A stretch of 64,000 nt of DNA from Streptomyces sp. R21 (GTDB lineage: Bacteria > Actinomycetota > Actinomycetes > Streptomycetales > Streptomycetaceae): contig NZ_CP163435.1 of assembly GCF_041051975.1 (NCBI RefSeq), positions 6,861,001 to 6,925,000 on the forward strand. Direction: 5' to 3'. Of the stretch, positions 8,591 through 17,661 are shown piece after piece. The stretch's first letter is position 1. Every line of letters begins with the position of its first letter. A program made the translations under genes and the position numbers. The notes below the pieces were generated by a model. That model saw only the letters and a list, made by a program, of their open reading frames with translations. It searched no databases and was not told where the DNA came from.

Positions 8591-10336
8591 TCAGCCGACG
8601 GGGGAGTGCAGATAGCCGACCGGGTCGGGCAGGCATCTGGGGTCCTCCCAGAGCAGCGCCAGATCGTATGCCCAGTGCGGCTCCGGGGCGTCGGAGGCGT
8701 ACGCCGTCTCGCGCAACTCGTGGATGTGCGAGGGGAGTTCGCCCGGCGGAAGGCCCGCCAGATGTTCGGCGAGGCGGTCCAGGAACACGGCGCCCGTGCA
8801 GTCGCCGTGCGCCCCGCCCCGGTGCTCGCCCCGGCAGCCGGTGCGCGGCCAGAGCATCACCGGGACGGCCGCGTTCAGGCTCGCCTGGAACAGCCGCCGG
8901 GTGCCGTCCGCGCGGGGCGGAGTGCCGAAGCCCACCATGTCAGCGCCGCGCCGCAGGCCGATGGTCAGCTTCACCGGGTCCTGCCCGACGGCCCCGCAGT
9001 CGATGCGGTGCAGCCGCGCCCCGGGCTGGGCGTCGAGGTGCCGCCACTTCTGCAGCAGCTTGTGCTGGAGGCCGCCGCTGCGCCGCCGCTCCAGGTCCAT
9101 CACGACGAGCGGTGCGAAGGCCCCGAGCGGGCTGTCGTCGTCGGTGCTGCGCTTCCAGTGCGCCACGTCCGCGTTGAGCCAGCGGCGCGGCAGCACGAAC
9201 GCGATCAACTCCCGGGCGCCCGGCTCCAGTTCGTGGTACGCCTCGTCGATGCGCTCCAGGACGTAGGGGCGGACGCCGTCGACGGGGAGCGGGCGCGAGC
9301 CCACCACCCGGCGGTGCCGTCCGTTGTACGCCGACACCTCGACCAGGAACTGGCCCTCGCCGCTGCCGCTCGGCGCGATCTCGACGAGGATCGGGGACCA
9401 GCCGGGCGCCACGGCGGGCGGCCTCGGCGGAGCCGGGTACCGGCGCGGGCGCGGCCAGGAACGCAGGGCGCTCCGGGTCGGCGCGTCCTCCACGAAGTCC
9501 GCGAGGCGCGCGGCGAACCGGGCGGCGGCGCCGCTGTCCGGGACCTCGGAGAGCAGATACCAGGCCGCGTCCCACAGGGAGGCGAAGCCGTGCGGCGGCA
9601 GGGGCGGGCCGAGCGGGCCGACCGCGTCCCGGAACAGCCGCTCGAGCTCGCATCGCGGCCCGCCCCGCTCCGCGACCGCCTCGATGAGCCGCCGCAGCCG
9701 CTCCTTGTCCCCCCGCCCGTACTCCGGTGTCGGGATCAGTTCGCCCAGGCGCGGCCAGTAGCGGGCCATGACATGGGCGGGCAGCATCCGGCCGTTGCGG
9801 ATCTCGGGGCTGCGCGCGGCCGCCGAGACCATGCCCACGACGCGTCCGCTCTCCGCGAGCGTCACCGCGGCGCCGCTGAACCCGGGCACGAGCGGCTGCC
9901 CGTGCGCGGCCCACGCCTCCAGCTGCACCCACTCCCCGGCGATCAACTGGTCCCCGGTGGCCCGGTATTCGGCGAGCGTGCCCTCGTCGTACCGCTTGGG
10001 GAAGCCGTACGCCAGCAGTCGGCGCGGTGGGTCGCCGTACGCGTCGGAGGGGGTCGCGAACTCGGCGGGCTTCAGTGGCACGGGGTGGTCGAGTTCGAGT
10101 ACGGCGACATCGCCGGGGTCGGTGTCCCGGCCGTCCCAGCCGCCGTGCGCGACCACCTGGGCGCGCAGGTCCCTCTTCCCGTCGGCGAACGGGACGCCGA
10201 AGGAGACGGTCACATCGTCCGTGCGGCTGCGGGCGACCACATGTGCGCAGGTCAGGATGTGCCGGTCGGTGACCAGGAACCCGGCGCCGGTCTCCCGCCC
10301 GCAGCTGATCCTGGCGTGCCAGGAGGCGCTGGTCAT
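8591..10336 (-). CDS. Cytosolic trypsin-like serine protease with VMAP-C-type C-terminal region
   Basis: A 581-aa protein without signal peptide. Residues 1-200 are a trypsin-fold protease with an intact triad: His32 (LTCAHVV), Asp76 (GDVAVLELD) and Ser154 (PGFSGAAV). A helical segment (about 215-290) follows, where effector-associated adaptor domains usually sit. The rest (about 310-581) resembles VMAP-C, with the characteristic ending YDLALLWEDPRCLPD. In the trypsin/VMAP/MoxR conflict systems described by the Aravind group, such proteins are thought to be proteolytic effectors released or activated by the ATPase module; that role is inference here. The start ATG overlaps the stop of the upstream Trypco1 gene (ATGA), indicating translational coupling. 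Confidence 0.85.
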   Translation of the reverse strand: MTSASWHARISCGRETGAGFLVTDRHILTCAHVVARSRTDDVTVSFGVPFADGKRDLRAQVVAHGGWDGRDTDPGDVAVLELDHPVPLKPAEFATPSDAYGDPPRRLLAYGFPKRYDEGTLAEYRATGDQLIAGEWVQLEAWAAHGQPLVPGFSGAAVTLAESGRVVGMVSAAARSPEIRNGRMLPAHVMARYWPRLGELIPTPEYGRGDKERLRRLIEAVAERGGPRCELERLFRDAVGPLGPPLPPHGFASLWDAAWYLLSEVPDSGAAARFAARLADFVEDAPTRSALRSWPRPRRYPAPPRPPAVAPGWSPILVEIAPSGSGEGQFLVEVSAYNGRHRRVVGSRPLPVDGVRPYVLERIDEAYHELEPGARELIAFVLPRRWLNADVAHWKRSTDDDSPLGAFAPLVVMDLERRRSGGLQHKLLQKWRHLDAQPGARLHRIDCGAVGQDPVKLTIGLRRGADMVGFGTPPRADGTRRLFQASLNAAVPVMLWPRTGCRGEHRGGAHGDCTGAVFLDRLAEHLAGLPPGELPSHIHELRETAYASDAPEPHWAYDLALLWEDPRCLPDPVGYLHSPVG

Positions 10337-10761
10337 GCCTGCCCGGCGGTCCCGGGGGATCCGGCGCCGTCGGACCGGCCGGGTGCGCCGGCCCCCTGGG
10401 CCGGTTCGGACTGCCCCGGTGACGCGGACCCATCGGCGGGCTCGGACGGTCCGGGCGACCAGGAGAGCTTGACCACCAGGTGGCCCTCGACCGCGCTCTT
10501 GGCGATCAGGGCGCCCGCCTCGGCGGTGAGCCTCACCCCGAACTCGATCTCCACGGAGTCGGGCCGCAGAGTGCCGTCGCGGAACACCCGCAGCGCGGAC
10601 TCGGCGGCGGCCCGCACGCCCTCCAGCGAGCCCTCGAAGGTGCGCGCCGCCTGGACCGTTCCGTCGTCGCGGGCGACCAGCCGGGAGCCGGACTCGTCCT
10701 CGGCGGTCTCGACGACGACCGGCGTTCCGTCGTAGGTCTTGAACTCGACCAGTCCGTCCAT
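10333..10761 (-). CDS. Trypco1 / CU044_2847-family protein, first gene of the conflict-type operon
   Basis: A 142-aa protein starting MDGLVEFKTYDGTPVVVE. The compact alpha+beta region (residues 1-105) matches the trypsin-co-occurring domain Trypco1 (CU044_2847 family): an N-terminal beta hairpin, a helix (SLEGVRAAAESALRVFR), and a strand pair ending in EIEFGVRLTAEAGALIAKS and HLVVKLSW. A Pro/Ser/Gly-rich tail follows. The function of the domain is unknown; the family name records its association with trypsin genes, and here its stop codon overlaps the trypsin start by 4 nt. I chose the ATG at 10761 because upstream codons in the same frame run into the intergenic region and lack domain similarity. 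The only Shine-Dalgarno-like stretch is a weak GGGGGTTGG. Confidence 0.8.
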   Translation of the reverse strand: MDGLVEFKTYDGTPVVVETAEDESGSRLVARDDGTVQAARTFEGSLEGVRAAAESALRVFRDGTLRPDSVEIEFGVRLTAEAGALIAKSAVEGHLVVKLSWSPGPSEPADGSASPGQSEPAQGAGAPGRSDGAGSPGTAGQA

Positions 10762-11009
10762 GGCGCCGCCAACCCCCGTCGTCCGTGACTCCTGAGCATC
10801 TCCATTGTTACGGACGGTACTTGGGGCTGTCCCGGTTTCCGCCCCGCTCAGCGCAGCTGTCGCCGCTGGCGGGAACATGCCAGGGCGCCTTCCCGCCAGC
10901 CCCGGTCGACTCTCCCGCAACACAACGACACCGACACTCTTCGCAGCACCCCGGACACCACCCCCGCCCGGGAACACCGGAGCCCCGGAGTCGACGAGGA
11001 GAGGCACCG

Positions 11010-14000
11010 ATGACCAGAGGACGACCAGGAGCAGGACCAGGTCGAGCGAGACGCGGAACGGCCCTGCTGTCGCTGGGACTTGTGCTCGCCCTGCTGCCCG
11101 CCGGGCAGGCGCAGGCCGCGCGGACCGCGCGCAACGCCGACACCCAGGGGCCCACGAAGACCGCGAGCGCCGCCCGCACCGTCACCCTCGTCACCGGCGA
11201 CAAGGTGACCGTCACCGACCTCGCCGACGGGAAGAAGACGGTCGCCGTCGAGCGGCCCGCGGGGGCCACCGGAGCGGTGCGGACGCAGGTGGCGAACGGC
11301 GCCGTCACCGTCGTACCGGACGAGGCGCTGCCGTATCTGCGGGCGGGCACCCTCGACCGGCGGCTGTTCGACGTGAGCGGGCTGATACGGCAGGGGCTCA
11401 CCGACCGGAAGACGGACGAGCTGCCGCTGATCGTGACGTACAAGGCGTCCAAGGCGGCGACCCCGCGGGGAGCCGAGAAGACGCGGGCCCTGCCGAGCAT
11501 CCGCGGCGCCGCCGTCGACGCCGACAAGGGGCGCACCTTCTGGCGGGCCATGACCCATCAAGAAGGCATCCGTAAGGTCTGGCTCGACGGGCGCGTCACC
11601 GCCGACATGGCCGAGAGCAACGCGCAGATCGGTACGGCGAAGGCGTGGGAAGCCGGGCTCACCGGCAAGGGGGTCACGGTCGCCGTCCTCGACACCGGCG
11701 TGGACGTCACCCATCCCGACCTGGCCGACCGGGTCTCCGCGACCAGGAGCTTCATCGACGGGCAGGAGGTCGCCGACCGCAACGGCCATGGCACACACGT
11801 CACTTCGACCGTCGGCGGCAGCGGCAAGGCCTCGGACGGCAAGGAGCAGGGCGTCGCGCCCGGGGCGACGCTCGCCGTCGGCAAGGTGCTCAGCGACCAG
11901 GGCTCGGGCAGCGAGTCGCAGATCATCGCCGGTATGGAGTGGGCCGCGCGGGACGTGCACGCCAAGGTGATCTCCATGAGCCTCGGCTCGACCGAGCCGA
12001 GCGACGGCACCGACCCCATGGCCGCCGCGGTCGACACCCTCTCCGCCGAGACCGGCGCGCTCTTCGTCATCGCCGCCGGCAACACCGGCGCCCCCTCCTC
12101 CATCGGCTCGCCCGGCGCCGCCGACTCCGCACTGACCATCGGCGCGGTCGACTCCGCCGACGAGGCCGCGTACTTCACCAGCGCCGGACCGCGCTACGGC
12201 GACAACGCGCTCAAGCCCGACCTCTCCGCGCCGGGCGTCGACATCCTCGCCGCGCGCTCCGGGCTCGTGGACGGCAGCGGCTACTACACCTCCATGAGCG
12301 GTACGTCGATGGCGACCCCGCATGTCGCGGGCGTGGCCGCGCTGCTCGCGGAGAAGCACCCCGACTGGAGCGGCGCGCAACTCAAGGACGCGCTGATGTC
12401 GACGTCGGAGCAACTCGACGCCTCCGCTTATGTGCTGGGCGCGGGGCGGGTGAGCGTGCCCGACGCGATCGGCTCGGCCGTCACCGCCACCGGCAGTGCG
12501 GATCTCGGCTTCTACGGCTGGCCGTACGACGCCGACAAGCCGGTCACGAAGACGGTGACCTACACCAACTCGTCCTCCACGGACGTCGAGTTGAGCCTCG
12601 CCGTGCAGGGCGGCACCGAGGGCGTCGCCACGCTCGCCGACTCCACCCTCACCGTGCCCGCGCACGGCACCGCGTCCACGACCGTGACCGGGGACGGCGC
12701 GAAGGCCCCGGTGGGGCAGACGAGCGGACAGATCGTCGCCTCCGCGGGCGGGGTCCCCGTCGCGCACACCGTGTTCGGGCTGGTCAAGGAGGAGGAGCGG
12801 TACACGCTCACCGTGCAGGTGAAGGACCGTGACGGTGACCCGACCGCGGCCGACCTGGCGGTGCAGCAGCTCGCGGCGGGCGTCGACCCTTATCCGGCGT
12901 CCGTCGGCGATTCCGGCACCCTGAAGCTGCGGCTGAAGCCGGGGACGTACAGCCTGACGTCCTTCCTCGACGTACGCGGCAGCCACGGCGCGGACTCGCT
13001 GGGCCTCGGCTTCCTCGCGGCACCCGAGATCACCCTCGACCGTGATCGCGAAGTCACCTTGGACGGCCGGCAGTTGAGGGAGCTTCGGGCGAAGGTCGAC
13101 CGGCGCACCGAGACCCGTCAGCTGCTGATGGAGTACGACCGGAACGGAGGCGGCTCCGACATGTTCGGCGCGGTCCAGGTGCCCGTCAAGTACGACAGCG
13201 TCTTCGCGGCGCCCACCCCCAAGGTCACGAAGGGCGGCTTCGAGTACCGCACCGTGTGGCGGCTCGGGAAGCCCGTGCTGGAGGTCAAGGGGGTCCGCGA
13301 GGCGGTCGCCCAGCCGGGCGGCACCCTCACCGAGGGGCGCAGCAAGCTGCCGCTCGTCGACGTCGGGACCGGGCCGTTCACCGCAGTGGCGGGCAAGGCG
13401 GTCCTCGCACGGCTCACCGACGGCGTCGAGCCCGGCGCCCTCGCCCAGGCCGCCCAGGACGCGGGCGCGAAGGCGCTGTTCGTGACGGACGATGCGGCCG
13501 GGCGCCTCAACGCCTGGTTCGGGACGGACGACGGCGCGGACCGGCCGCTGCAGATCGCCACGGTGAACACGGCCGACGCGGCGCGACTGAGGGGGATGGC
13601 GCGGGTCGAGATGTCCGGCACCCGCAACACGCCCTACATGTACGACCTTTCGCAGGGGCACCCGGGAGCCGTCCCGAAGGGCGACCTGACGTATGAGCCG
13701 GAGAAGGGTGAACTCGCGGCCGTGAACACGAAGTTCCACGCCGTGAAGCCCGTCTCCGGTGGCGAGTTCCGGTACTCGATCACCGGCACCTTCCCCATCG
13801 GCATCGGCTTCCAGGAGCGGATCGACTACCCGGCCGAGCGGACCGACTACGTGTCCACCGGCGCCGGGCAGTTGTGGCACGAGTCGGTGACCGTCGGGGA
13901 CGGCGCCCTGGAGGAGCGCAGCGGTTTGATCACATACCACGGAGGCACACAGCTGACGCGCAACTGGTTCAAGCCGGTCTGGCACCCCTGGCTCGGCACC

Positions 14001-14654
14001 GGACTCGGCTGGGGTCAGCAGCGCTCGGGCAACATGATGCAGTTCAACACCCCCGGCTGGGGCGACTCCGGACCCGACCACACCGGCTTCGGCGACGCCT
14101 GGAGCGACGACTCGGGGCTGACCCAGTTCACGGAGGTCTACCAGGACGGAACCCGGGTCGACCGGCGCCGGGGATCGGGCGCCTACGACTGGGAGGCGCC
14201 GGCCGACGAGCACACGTTCAAGGTGGTCACGGACATCACCTCCGACCCCGACCGCTGGCGGCTGTCCACGAAGGGCCACTCCGAGTGGACCTTCAAGTCG
14301 TCCGCCACCCCCGACGACCGCTGGACCTTCCTGCCCCTGCTCAACCTCGGCTACGACATCGACACCGATCTCGCGGGTGATGTGCGCGGCGGCGGCCGGG
14401 TGCCCGTCGGGATCTACGCCGAGTACGTGAAGGGCGCCCCGGACACCGGGAAGATCGGCGGCGGAAAGCTCGACGTGTCCTACGACGACGGGAAGTCGTG
14501 GAAGTCGGTGGTCCTGGACGGCCGCGGCGCCTCCTGGAAGGGGACGCTGACCGTGCCGCGCGGCGCGGAGTTCATCTCGCTGCGGGCCTCGGCGAGTGAC
14601 GACCGGGGCGGCAGGGTGAGCCAGGAGATCGTCCGGGCGATCGGGGTGAAGTAA
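11010..14654 (+). CDS. Secreted S8 (subtilisin-family) serine peptidase
   Basis: A 1214-aa extracellular protease. A signal peptide is evident: basic N-terminus, then LLSLGLVLALLPAGQAQA. A propeptide follows, and the catalytic domain carries Asp228 (VAVLDTGVD), His260 (NGHGTHV) and Ser433 (GTSMATPHVAG). The long C-terminal part (about 500-1214) is beta-rich and probably contains accessory or adhesion domains, as in other large Streptomyces subtilases. No transmembrane or sortase signal is visible at the end (VRAIGVK), so it is probably released. The start ATG is preceded by GAGGAGAGG. It is divergent from the Trypco1 operon across 248 bp and is followed by a strong hairpin. Confidence 0.92.
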   Translation: MTRGRPGAGPGRARRGTALLSLGLVLALLPAGQAQAARTARNADTQGPTKTASAARTVTLVTGDKVTVTDLADGKKTVAVERPAGATGAVRTQVANGAVTVVPDEALPYLRAGTLDRRLFDVSGLIRQGLTDRKTDELPLIVTYKASKAATPRGAEKTRALPSIRGAAVDADKGRTFWRAMTHQEGIRKVWLDGRVTADMAESNAQIGTAKAWEAGLTGKGVTVAVLDTGVDVTHPDLADRVSATRSFIDGQEVADRNGHGTHVTSTVGGSGKASDGKEQGVAPGATLAVGKVLSDQGSGSESQIIAGMEWAARDVHAKVISMSLGSTEPSDGTDPMAAAVDTLSAETGALFVIAAGNTGAPSSIGSPGAADSALTIGAVDSADEAAYFTSAGPRYGDNALKPDLSAPGVDILAARSGLVDGSGYYTSMSGTSMATPHVAGVAALLAEKHPDWSGAQLKDALMSTSEQLDASAYVLGAGRVSVPDAIGSAVTATGSADLGFYGWPYDADKPVTKTVTYTNSSSTDVELSLAVQGGTEGVATLADSTLTVPAHGTASTTVTGDGAKAPVGQTSGQIVASAGGVPVAHTVFGLVKEEERYTLTVQVKDRDGDPTAADLAVQQLAAGVDPYPASVGDSGTLKLRLKPGTYSLTSFLDVRGSHGADSLGLGFLAAPEITLDRDREVTLDGRQLRELRAKVDRRTETRQLLMEYDRNGGGSDMFGAVQVPVKYDSVFAAPTPKVTKGGFEYRTVWRLGKPVLEVKGVREAVAQPGGTLTEGRSKLPLVDVGTGPFTAVAGKAVLARLTDGVEPGALAQAAQDAGAKALFVTDDAAGRLNAWFGTDDGADRPLQIATVNTADAARLRGMARVEMSGTRNTPYMYDLSQGHPGAVPKGDLTYEPEKGELAAVNTKFHAVKPVSGGEFRYSITGTFPIGIGFQERIDYPAERTDYVSTGAGQLWHESVTVGDGALEERSGLITYHGGTQLTRNWFKPVWHPWLGTGLGWGQQRSGNMMQFNTPGWGDSGPDHTGFGDAWSDDSGLTQFTEVYQDGTRVDRRRGSGAYDWEAPADEHTFKVVTDITSDPDRWRLSTKGHSEWTFKSSATPDDRWTFLPLLNLGYDIDTDLAGDVRGGGRVPVGIYAEYVKGAPDTGKIGGGKLDVSYDDGKSWKSVVLDGRGASWKGTLTVPRGAEFISLRASASDDRGGRVSQEIVRAIGVK

Positions 14655-14671
14655 CCCGCTCCCGGATGCGG

Positions 14672-14707
14672 ACGGCGCCGCCTCCTTGGGAGGGGAGGTG
14701 GCGCCGT
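14672..14707. terminator. Bidirectional hairpin terminator between convergent genes
   Basis: A 14-bp stem (14672-14685 with 14694-14707, one G-U wobble) around an 8-nt loop lies 17 nt after the S8 peptidase stop and 19 nt after the stop of the convergent carboxyltransferase gene. There is no U-tract, as is common in Streptomyces. Confidence 0.75.
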
Positions 14708-14725
14708 TGTGCACTGCTGCGGACG

Positions 14726-16075
14726 TCAGACCAGCCAGCCCCGGATCACCCCGAGGTCCACCAAGTCCTGGGGACGGATGCGGAGTTGGTCGGCCGTGGG
14801 GTGCACCTCGTCCGCCGGGCGCTTCAGGATCGCGGCCGCGAGCTCCGGTGCGATGACAGAGAAGTAGCTGTCCGGTGTGGCCCAGGTGTTGCCGGGCGCG
14901 GCCAGCGCGAGGGCGCCGCCCGAGCCGCCCTCGCCGATCACCAGCGTGGTGACCGGCGTACGGGCGGTGGCCACCGCGGCGAACAGGTCCGCGATCGCGG
15001 AGCCCACCCCCTGCCGCTCCGCCTCCGCGTCGTTCGCCGCGCCCGGAGTGTCCACCAACGTCAGCACAGGGATGCCGAGTTGACCGGCGAGCCGGATCAG
15101 CCGGGCCGCTGTGCGATATCCGGCGGGGCGGGTCGCGGTGCCGCACTGGGCGGCGTACGCGACGGTCCGCCCGTCGTTCCTGGTCTGTCCGAAGCCGCAC
15201 AGCAGGCCGTCGTCCGTGCCGCCGCAGCGGTCGCCGCTGAGGGCCGCGCGCCGCGTGAAGTAAGCGTCCAAGTAGGCCTGGGCGCGCGGGCGTTCCGGGT
15301 CACGGGCGCGCAGCACGGCCTCCCAGCCGGTGGCGGGCAGATCGGTCGCGCCGAGGGGGCCCGGGGGCGGCGCGGCCTCCGCCGACGGCTGGGTGAGCAG
15401 CCCCAGCCACAGCGCCACCGTCTCCCGCAGCGCGTCCTCTCCCACTACGGCGTCGATCGCGCCCGCCGCCAACTGGGCCTCGGCCGTGTACGCCGCCGGG
15501 TCCGCGTCGGGCGGGCGGACCCGGGAGCCCGCGAAGCCCACCTGTGCGCCCGGCAGCGCCAGCGTCACGTCGGCGCCCGCGCCCAGCGTCGCCCACCCGC
15601 CGCCCGTCGTCGGGTCCCGCAGCACGGCGATCTGCGGCAGCCCCGCCTCCCGGGTGAGTGCCGACTGCCGTGCCACACGCTGGAGTTGGGTGAGGGCGAG
15701 CATGCCCTCCTGCATCCGGCTGCCGCCCGTCGCCACGAGCGAGACGACCGGCATCCGGCGCTCACGGGCATGCGTGTACGCCGCTTCCAGACGGTCGCCG
15801 GTGCGCTCGCCGAGCGAGCCGCCGAGGAAGCCGAACTCGAACGCGATCAGCACGGCGGGGGTGCCGCCGACCGTCGCGGTGCCGCAGACGACGGACTCCT
15901 CCTCGCCGGTACGGGCACCGGCGCGGGCGCGCGAGGCGTCGTACCCCCGCCAGGAGAGGGGACCGTCTGGCTTGTACTCCCCTCCGGGGACGGGCAGTTC
16001 GCGGAAGCCGTCCGATCCCGCTGCTCCGTCGGCGACGAGGGCGACGGCTTCGCGCGCCGAGAAACGCTCAGTCAT
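14726..16075 (-). CDS. Acyl-CoA carboxylase-type carboxyltransferase (AccD/AccA halves fused)
   Basis: A 449-aa crotonase-fold carboxyltransferase. The N-terminal half resembles AccD (AFEFGFLGGSLGERTGDRL; VATGGSRMQEGMLAL). The C-terminal half resembles AccA (LTLVDTPGAAND; VIGEGGSGGALALAA). It is shorter than standard acyl-CoA carboxylase beta subunits (about 520-530 aa) and lacks an AccD-type zinc ribbon at the N-terminus. The predicted reaction is transfer of a carboxyl group between a biotin carrier and an acyl-CoA, or the reverse. It overlaps the 3' end of matB by 8 nt, so the two are one transcription unit dedicated to malonyl-CoA-type metabolism. The exact substrate is not readable. Confidence 0.8.
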   Translation of the reverse strand: MTERFSAREAVALVADGAAGSDGFRELPVPGGEYKPDGPLSWRGYDASRARAGARTGEEESVVCGTATVGGTPAVLIAFEFGFLGGSLGERTGDRLEAAYTHARERRMPVVSLVATGGSRMQEGMLALTQLQRVARQSALTREAGLPQIAVLRDPTTGGGWATLGAGADVTLALPGAQVGFAGSRVRPPDADPAAYTAEAQLAAGAIDAVVGEDALRETVALWLGLLTQPSAEAAPPPGPLGATDLPATGWEAVLRARDPERPRAQAYLDAYFTRRAALSGDRCGGTDDGLLCGFGQTRNDGRTVAYAAQCGTATRPAGYRTAARLIRLAGQLGIPVLTLVDTPGAANDAEAERQGVGSAIADLFAAVATARTPVTTLVIGEGGSGGALALAAPGNTWATPDSYFSVIAPELAAAILKRPADEVHPTADQLRIRPQDLVDLGVIRGWLV

Positions 16076-17549
16076 TCTTCAGGGCTCGCTTCAGGATCTT
16101 GCCCATGTCGTTGCGGGGCAGGGAGGTGAGGAAGTGCACCACGCGCGGCCGCTTGTGCGGGGCGAGGCGGCGGGCCACATGATCGGCCAACTCGTCGGCT
16201 CCAGGCGGCGATTGGGGGTCGATGGGCACGACCCAGGCGACGATCCGCTCGCCGAGATCGTCGTCCGGCTCCCCTGTGACGGCGGCCTCACGCACGGCAG
16301 GGTGCTCGAGCAGCGCGTTCTCGATCTCACCGGCGCCGATCTTGTAACCGCCGCTCTTGATCAGGTCGGTGGCCTTGCGGCCGACGATGCGCACGGCGCC
16401 GTCCGCGTCGCGGACCGCCATGTCGCCGGTGCGGAACCAGCCGTCCTCGGTGAGCGCGGCGGCCGTCGCGTCGGGCCGGTTCAGGTACTCGGTGAAGAGG
16501 TTGGGGCCGCGGACCTGGATCTCGCCGACCGTCTCGCCGTCGCAGATCCCGGTGGGTGCGCCGTCGGCGTCGTAGGACCCGATGACGGAACCGTCCTCCT
16601 CCACGAGCCGCAGCCCGACACCCGGCAGCGGTACGCCGACGGTCCCGGGGCGCGGCACCCCGTCCGCACGCACGCTCGTGTTCATCAGGGTCTCCGTCAT
16701 GCCGTACCGCTCGACGACCCGGCGCCCGGTGGCGGCCGCGATGCGCTCGTGGTCGTGCACGGGCAGCGCGGCGGAGCCGGACACCAACAGGCGTGCCCGG
16801 CCGAGGGACTTGGCGAGTTCGGTGTCGTCGTCGAGGGCCTCGGCGAGCCGGTGGTACATCGTCGGCACCCCGAACAGCATCGTCGCGCCGTCGTTCAGCT
16901 CCCGCGCCACACCCTCCGCGCTGAACCGCCCGAGATGCCGTACGCAGCCGCCGCGGCGCAGCGGACCGAGGATGCCCAGGATCAGCCCGTGCACATGGAA
17001 GAGCGGCAGCCCGTGCACGAGCACGTCGTCGCCGGTCCACTGCCAGGCGTCGGCCAGCGCGTCCAGCGTCGTGGCGATCGCGCGCCGCGGGATGACGGCG
17101 CCCTTGGGAGGGCCGGTGGTGCCGGAGGTGTAGACGACGAGGGCGGGGTCGGCGGGGTCCACGTCGGTGGCCGGGGCGGTCCCGCCCTCGCCGTGCACGT
17201 CGACGTCGACCCGCTCCAACTGCCGTACAGCGTCCGGAAGTTCATCTCCTGGAGCGGCGAGCACCATCGAGGGCGCACTGTCGGACAGGATGTGCCCCAG
17301 CTCGCTCTCTCCCGACTTCGGGTTCAACGGGATGGCCGGCACCCCGGCAAGCAGCGCCGCCACGACCGCGACAGCCGTCTCCAGGGTCGGCGTCGCCCAC
17401 ACGGCGACCCTCCCCGCACCGCCGAGCCGCCCGGCCTGCGCCCCCGCCGCGGCGGCGAGCTGCGCATACGTCAGGGAGCGGTCGCCGAAGCGCAGGGCGG
17501 GCCGCTGGGCGACCGAGCCGGTCGCCAGAGCCGGAAAGAGGGAGGACAC
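16068..17549 (-). CDS. matB: Malonyl-CoA synthetase MatB
   Basis: A 493-aa ANL-superfamily adenylate-forming enzyme. It has the P-loop-like motif VVYTSGTTGPPKGAVIP, the adenylate motif YGMTETLMNTS, the hinge region RTGDMAVRD, and the C-terminal catalytic lysine in NDMGKILKRALKND. The sequence is very close to the S. coelicolor malonyl-CoA synthetase SCO2444 as I remember it, starting MSSLFPAL and conserved throughout. The reaction is malonate (and often methylmalonate) plus CoA and ATP to malonyl-CoA, supplying polyketide and fatty-acid extender units. It is translationally coupled (8-nt overlap) to the carboxyltransferase gene. A 112-bp gap separates it from the PP2C gene upstream. Confidence 0.92.
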   Translation of the reverse strand: MSSLFPALATGSVAQRPALRFGDRSLTYAQLAAAAGAQAGRLGGAGRVAVWATPTLETAVAVVAALLAGVPAIPLNPKSGESELGHILSDSAPSMVLAAPGDELPDAVRQLERVDVDVHGEGGTAPATDVDPADPALVVYTSGTTGPPKGAVIPRRAIATTLDALADAWQWTGDDVLVHGLPLFHVHGLILGILGPLRRGGCVRHLGRFSAEGVARELNDGATMLFGVPTMYHRLAEALDDDTELAKSLGRARLLVSGSAALPVHDHERIAAATGRRVVERYGMTETLMNTSVRADGVPRPGTVGVPLPGVGLRLVEEDGSVIGSYDADGAPTGICDGETVGEIQVRGPNLFTEYLNRPDATAAALTEDGWFRTGDMAVRDADGAVRIVGRKATDLIKSGGYKIGAGEIENALLEHPAVREAAVTGEPDDDLGERIVAWVVPIDPQSPPGADELADHVARRLAPHKRPRVVHFLTSLPRNDMGKILKRALKND

Positions 17550-17661
17550 GCGGCGTACTCCTTGCCTGGATGTCAGGGACGACAGGACCGTTCCTACACC
17601 AGAGCCGGGGGAACCCGCTGCCGTACGACGCCCGAGCCGAACCGGAACGCCGCTCCCTACT

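Noticed and set aside
6581..10735. A long open frame (1384 codons) on the plus strand opposite the conflict-type operon
   Set aside because: It is antisense to four well-supported genes, has no recognisable domain, and is the usual GC-rich shadow of codon bias on the other strand.
10848..15200. A long open frame (1450 codons) on the minus strand opposite the S8 peptidase
   Set aside because: The subtilase is unambiguous on the plus strand; the opposite frame has only repetitive Arg/Gly/Val composition and crosses the terminator.
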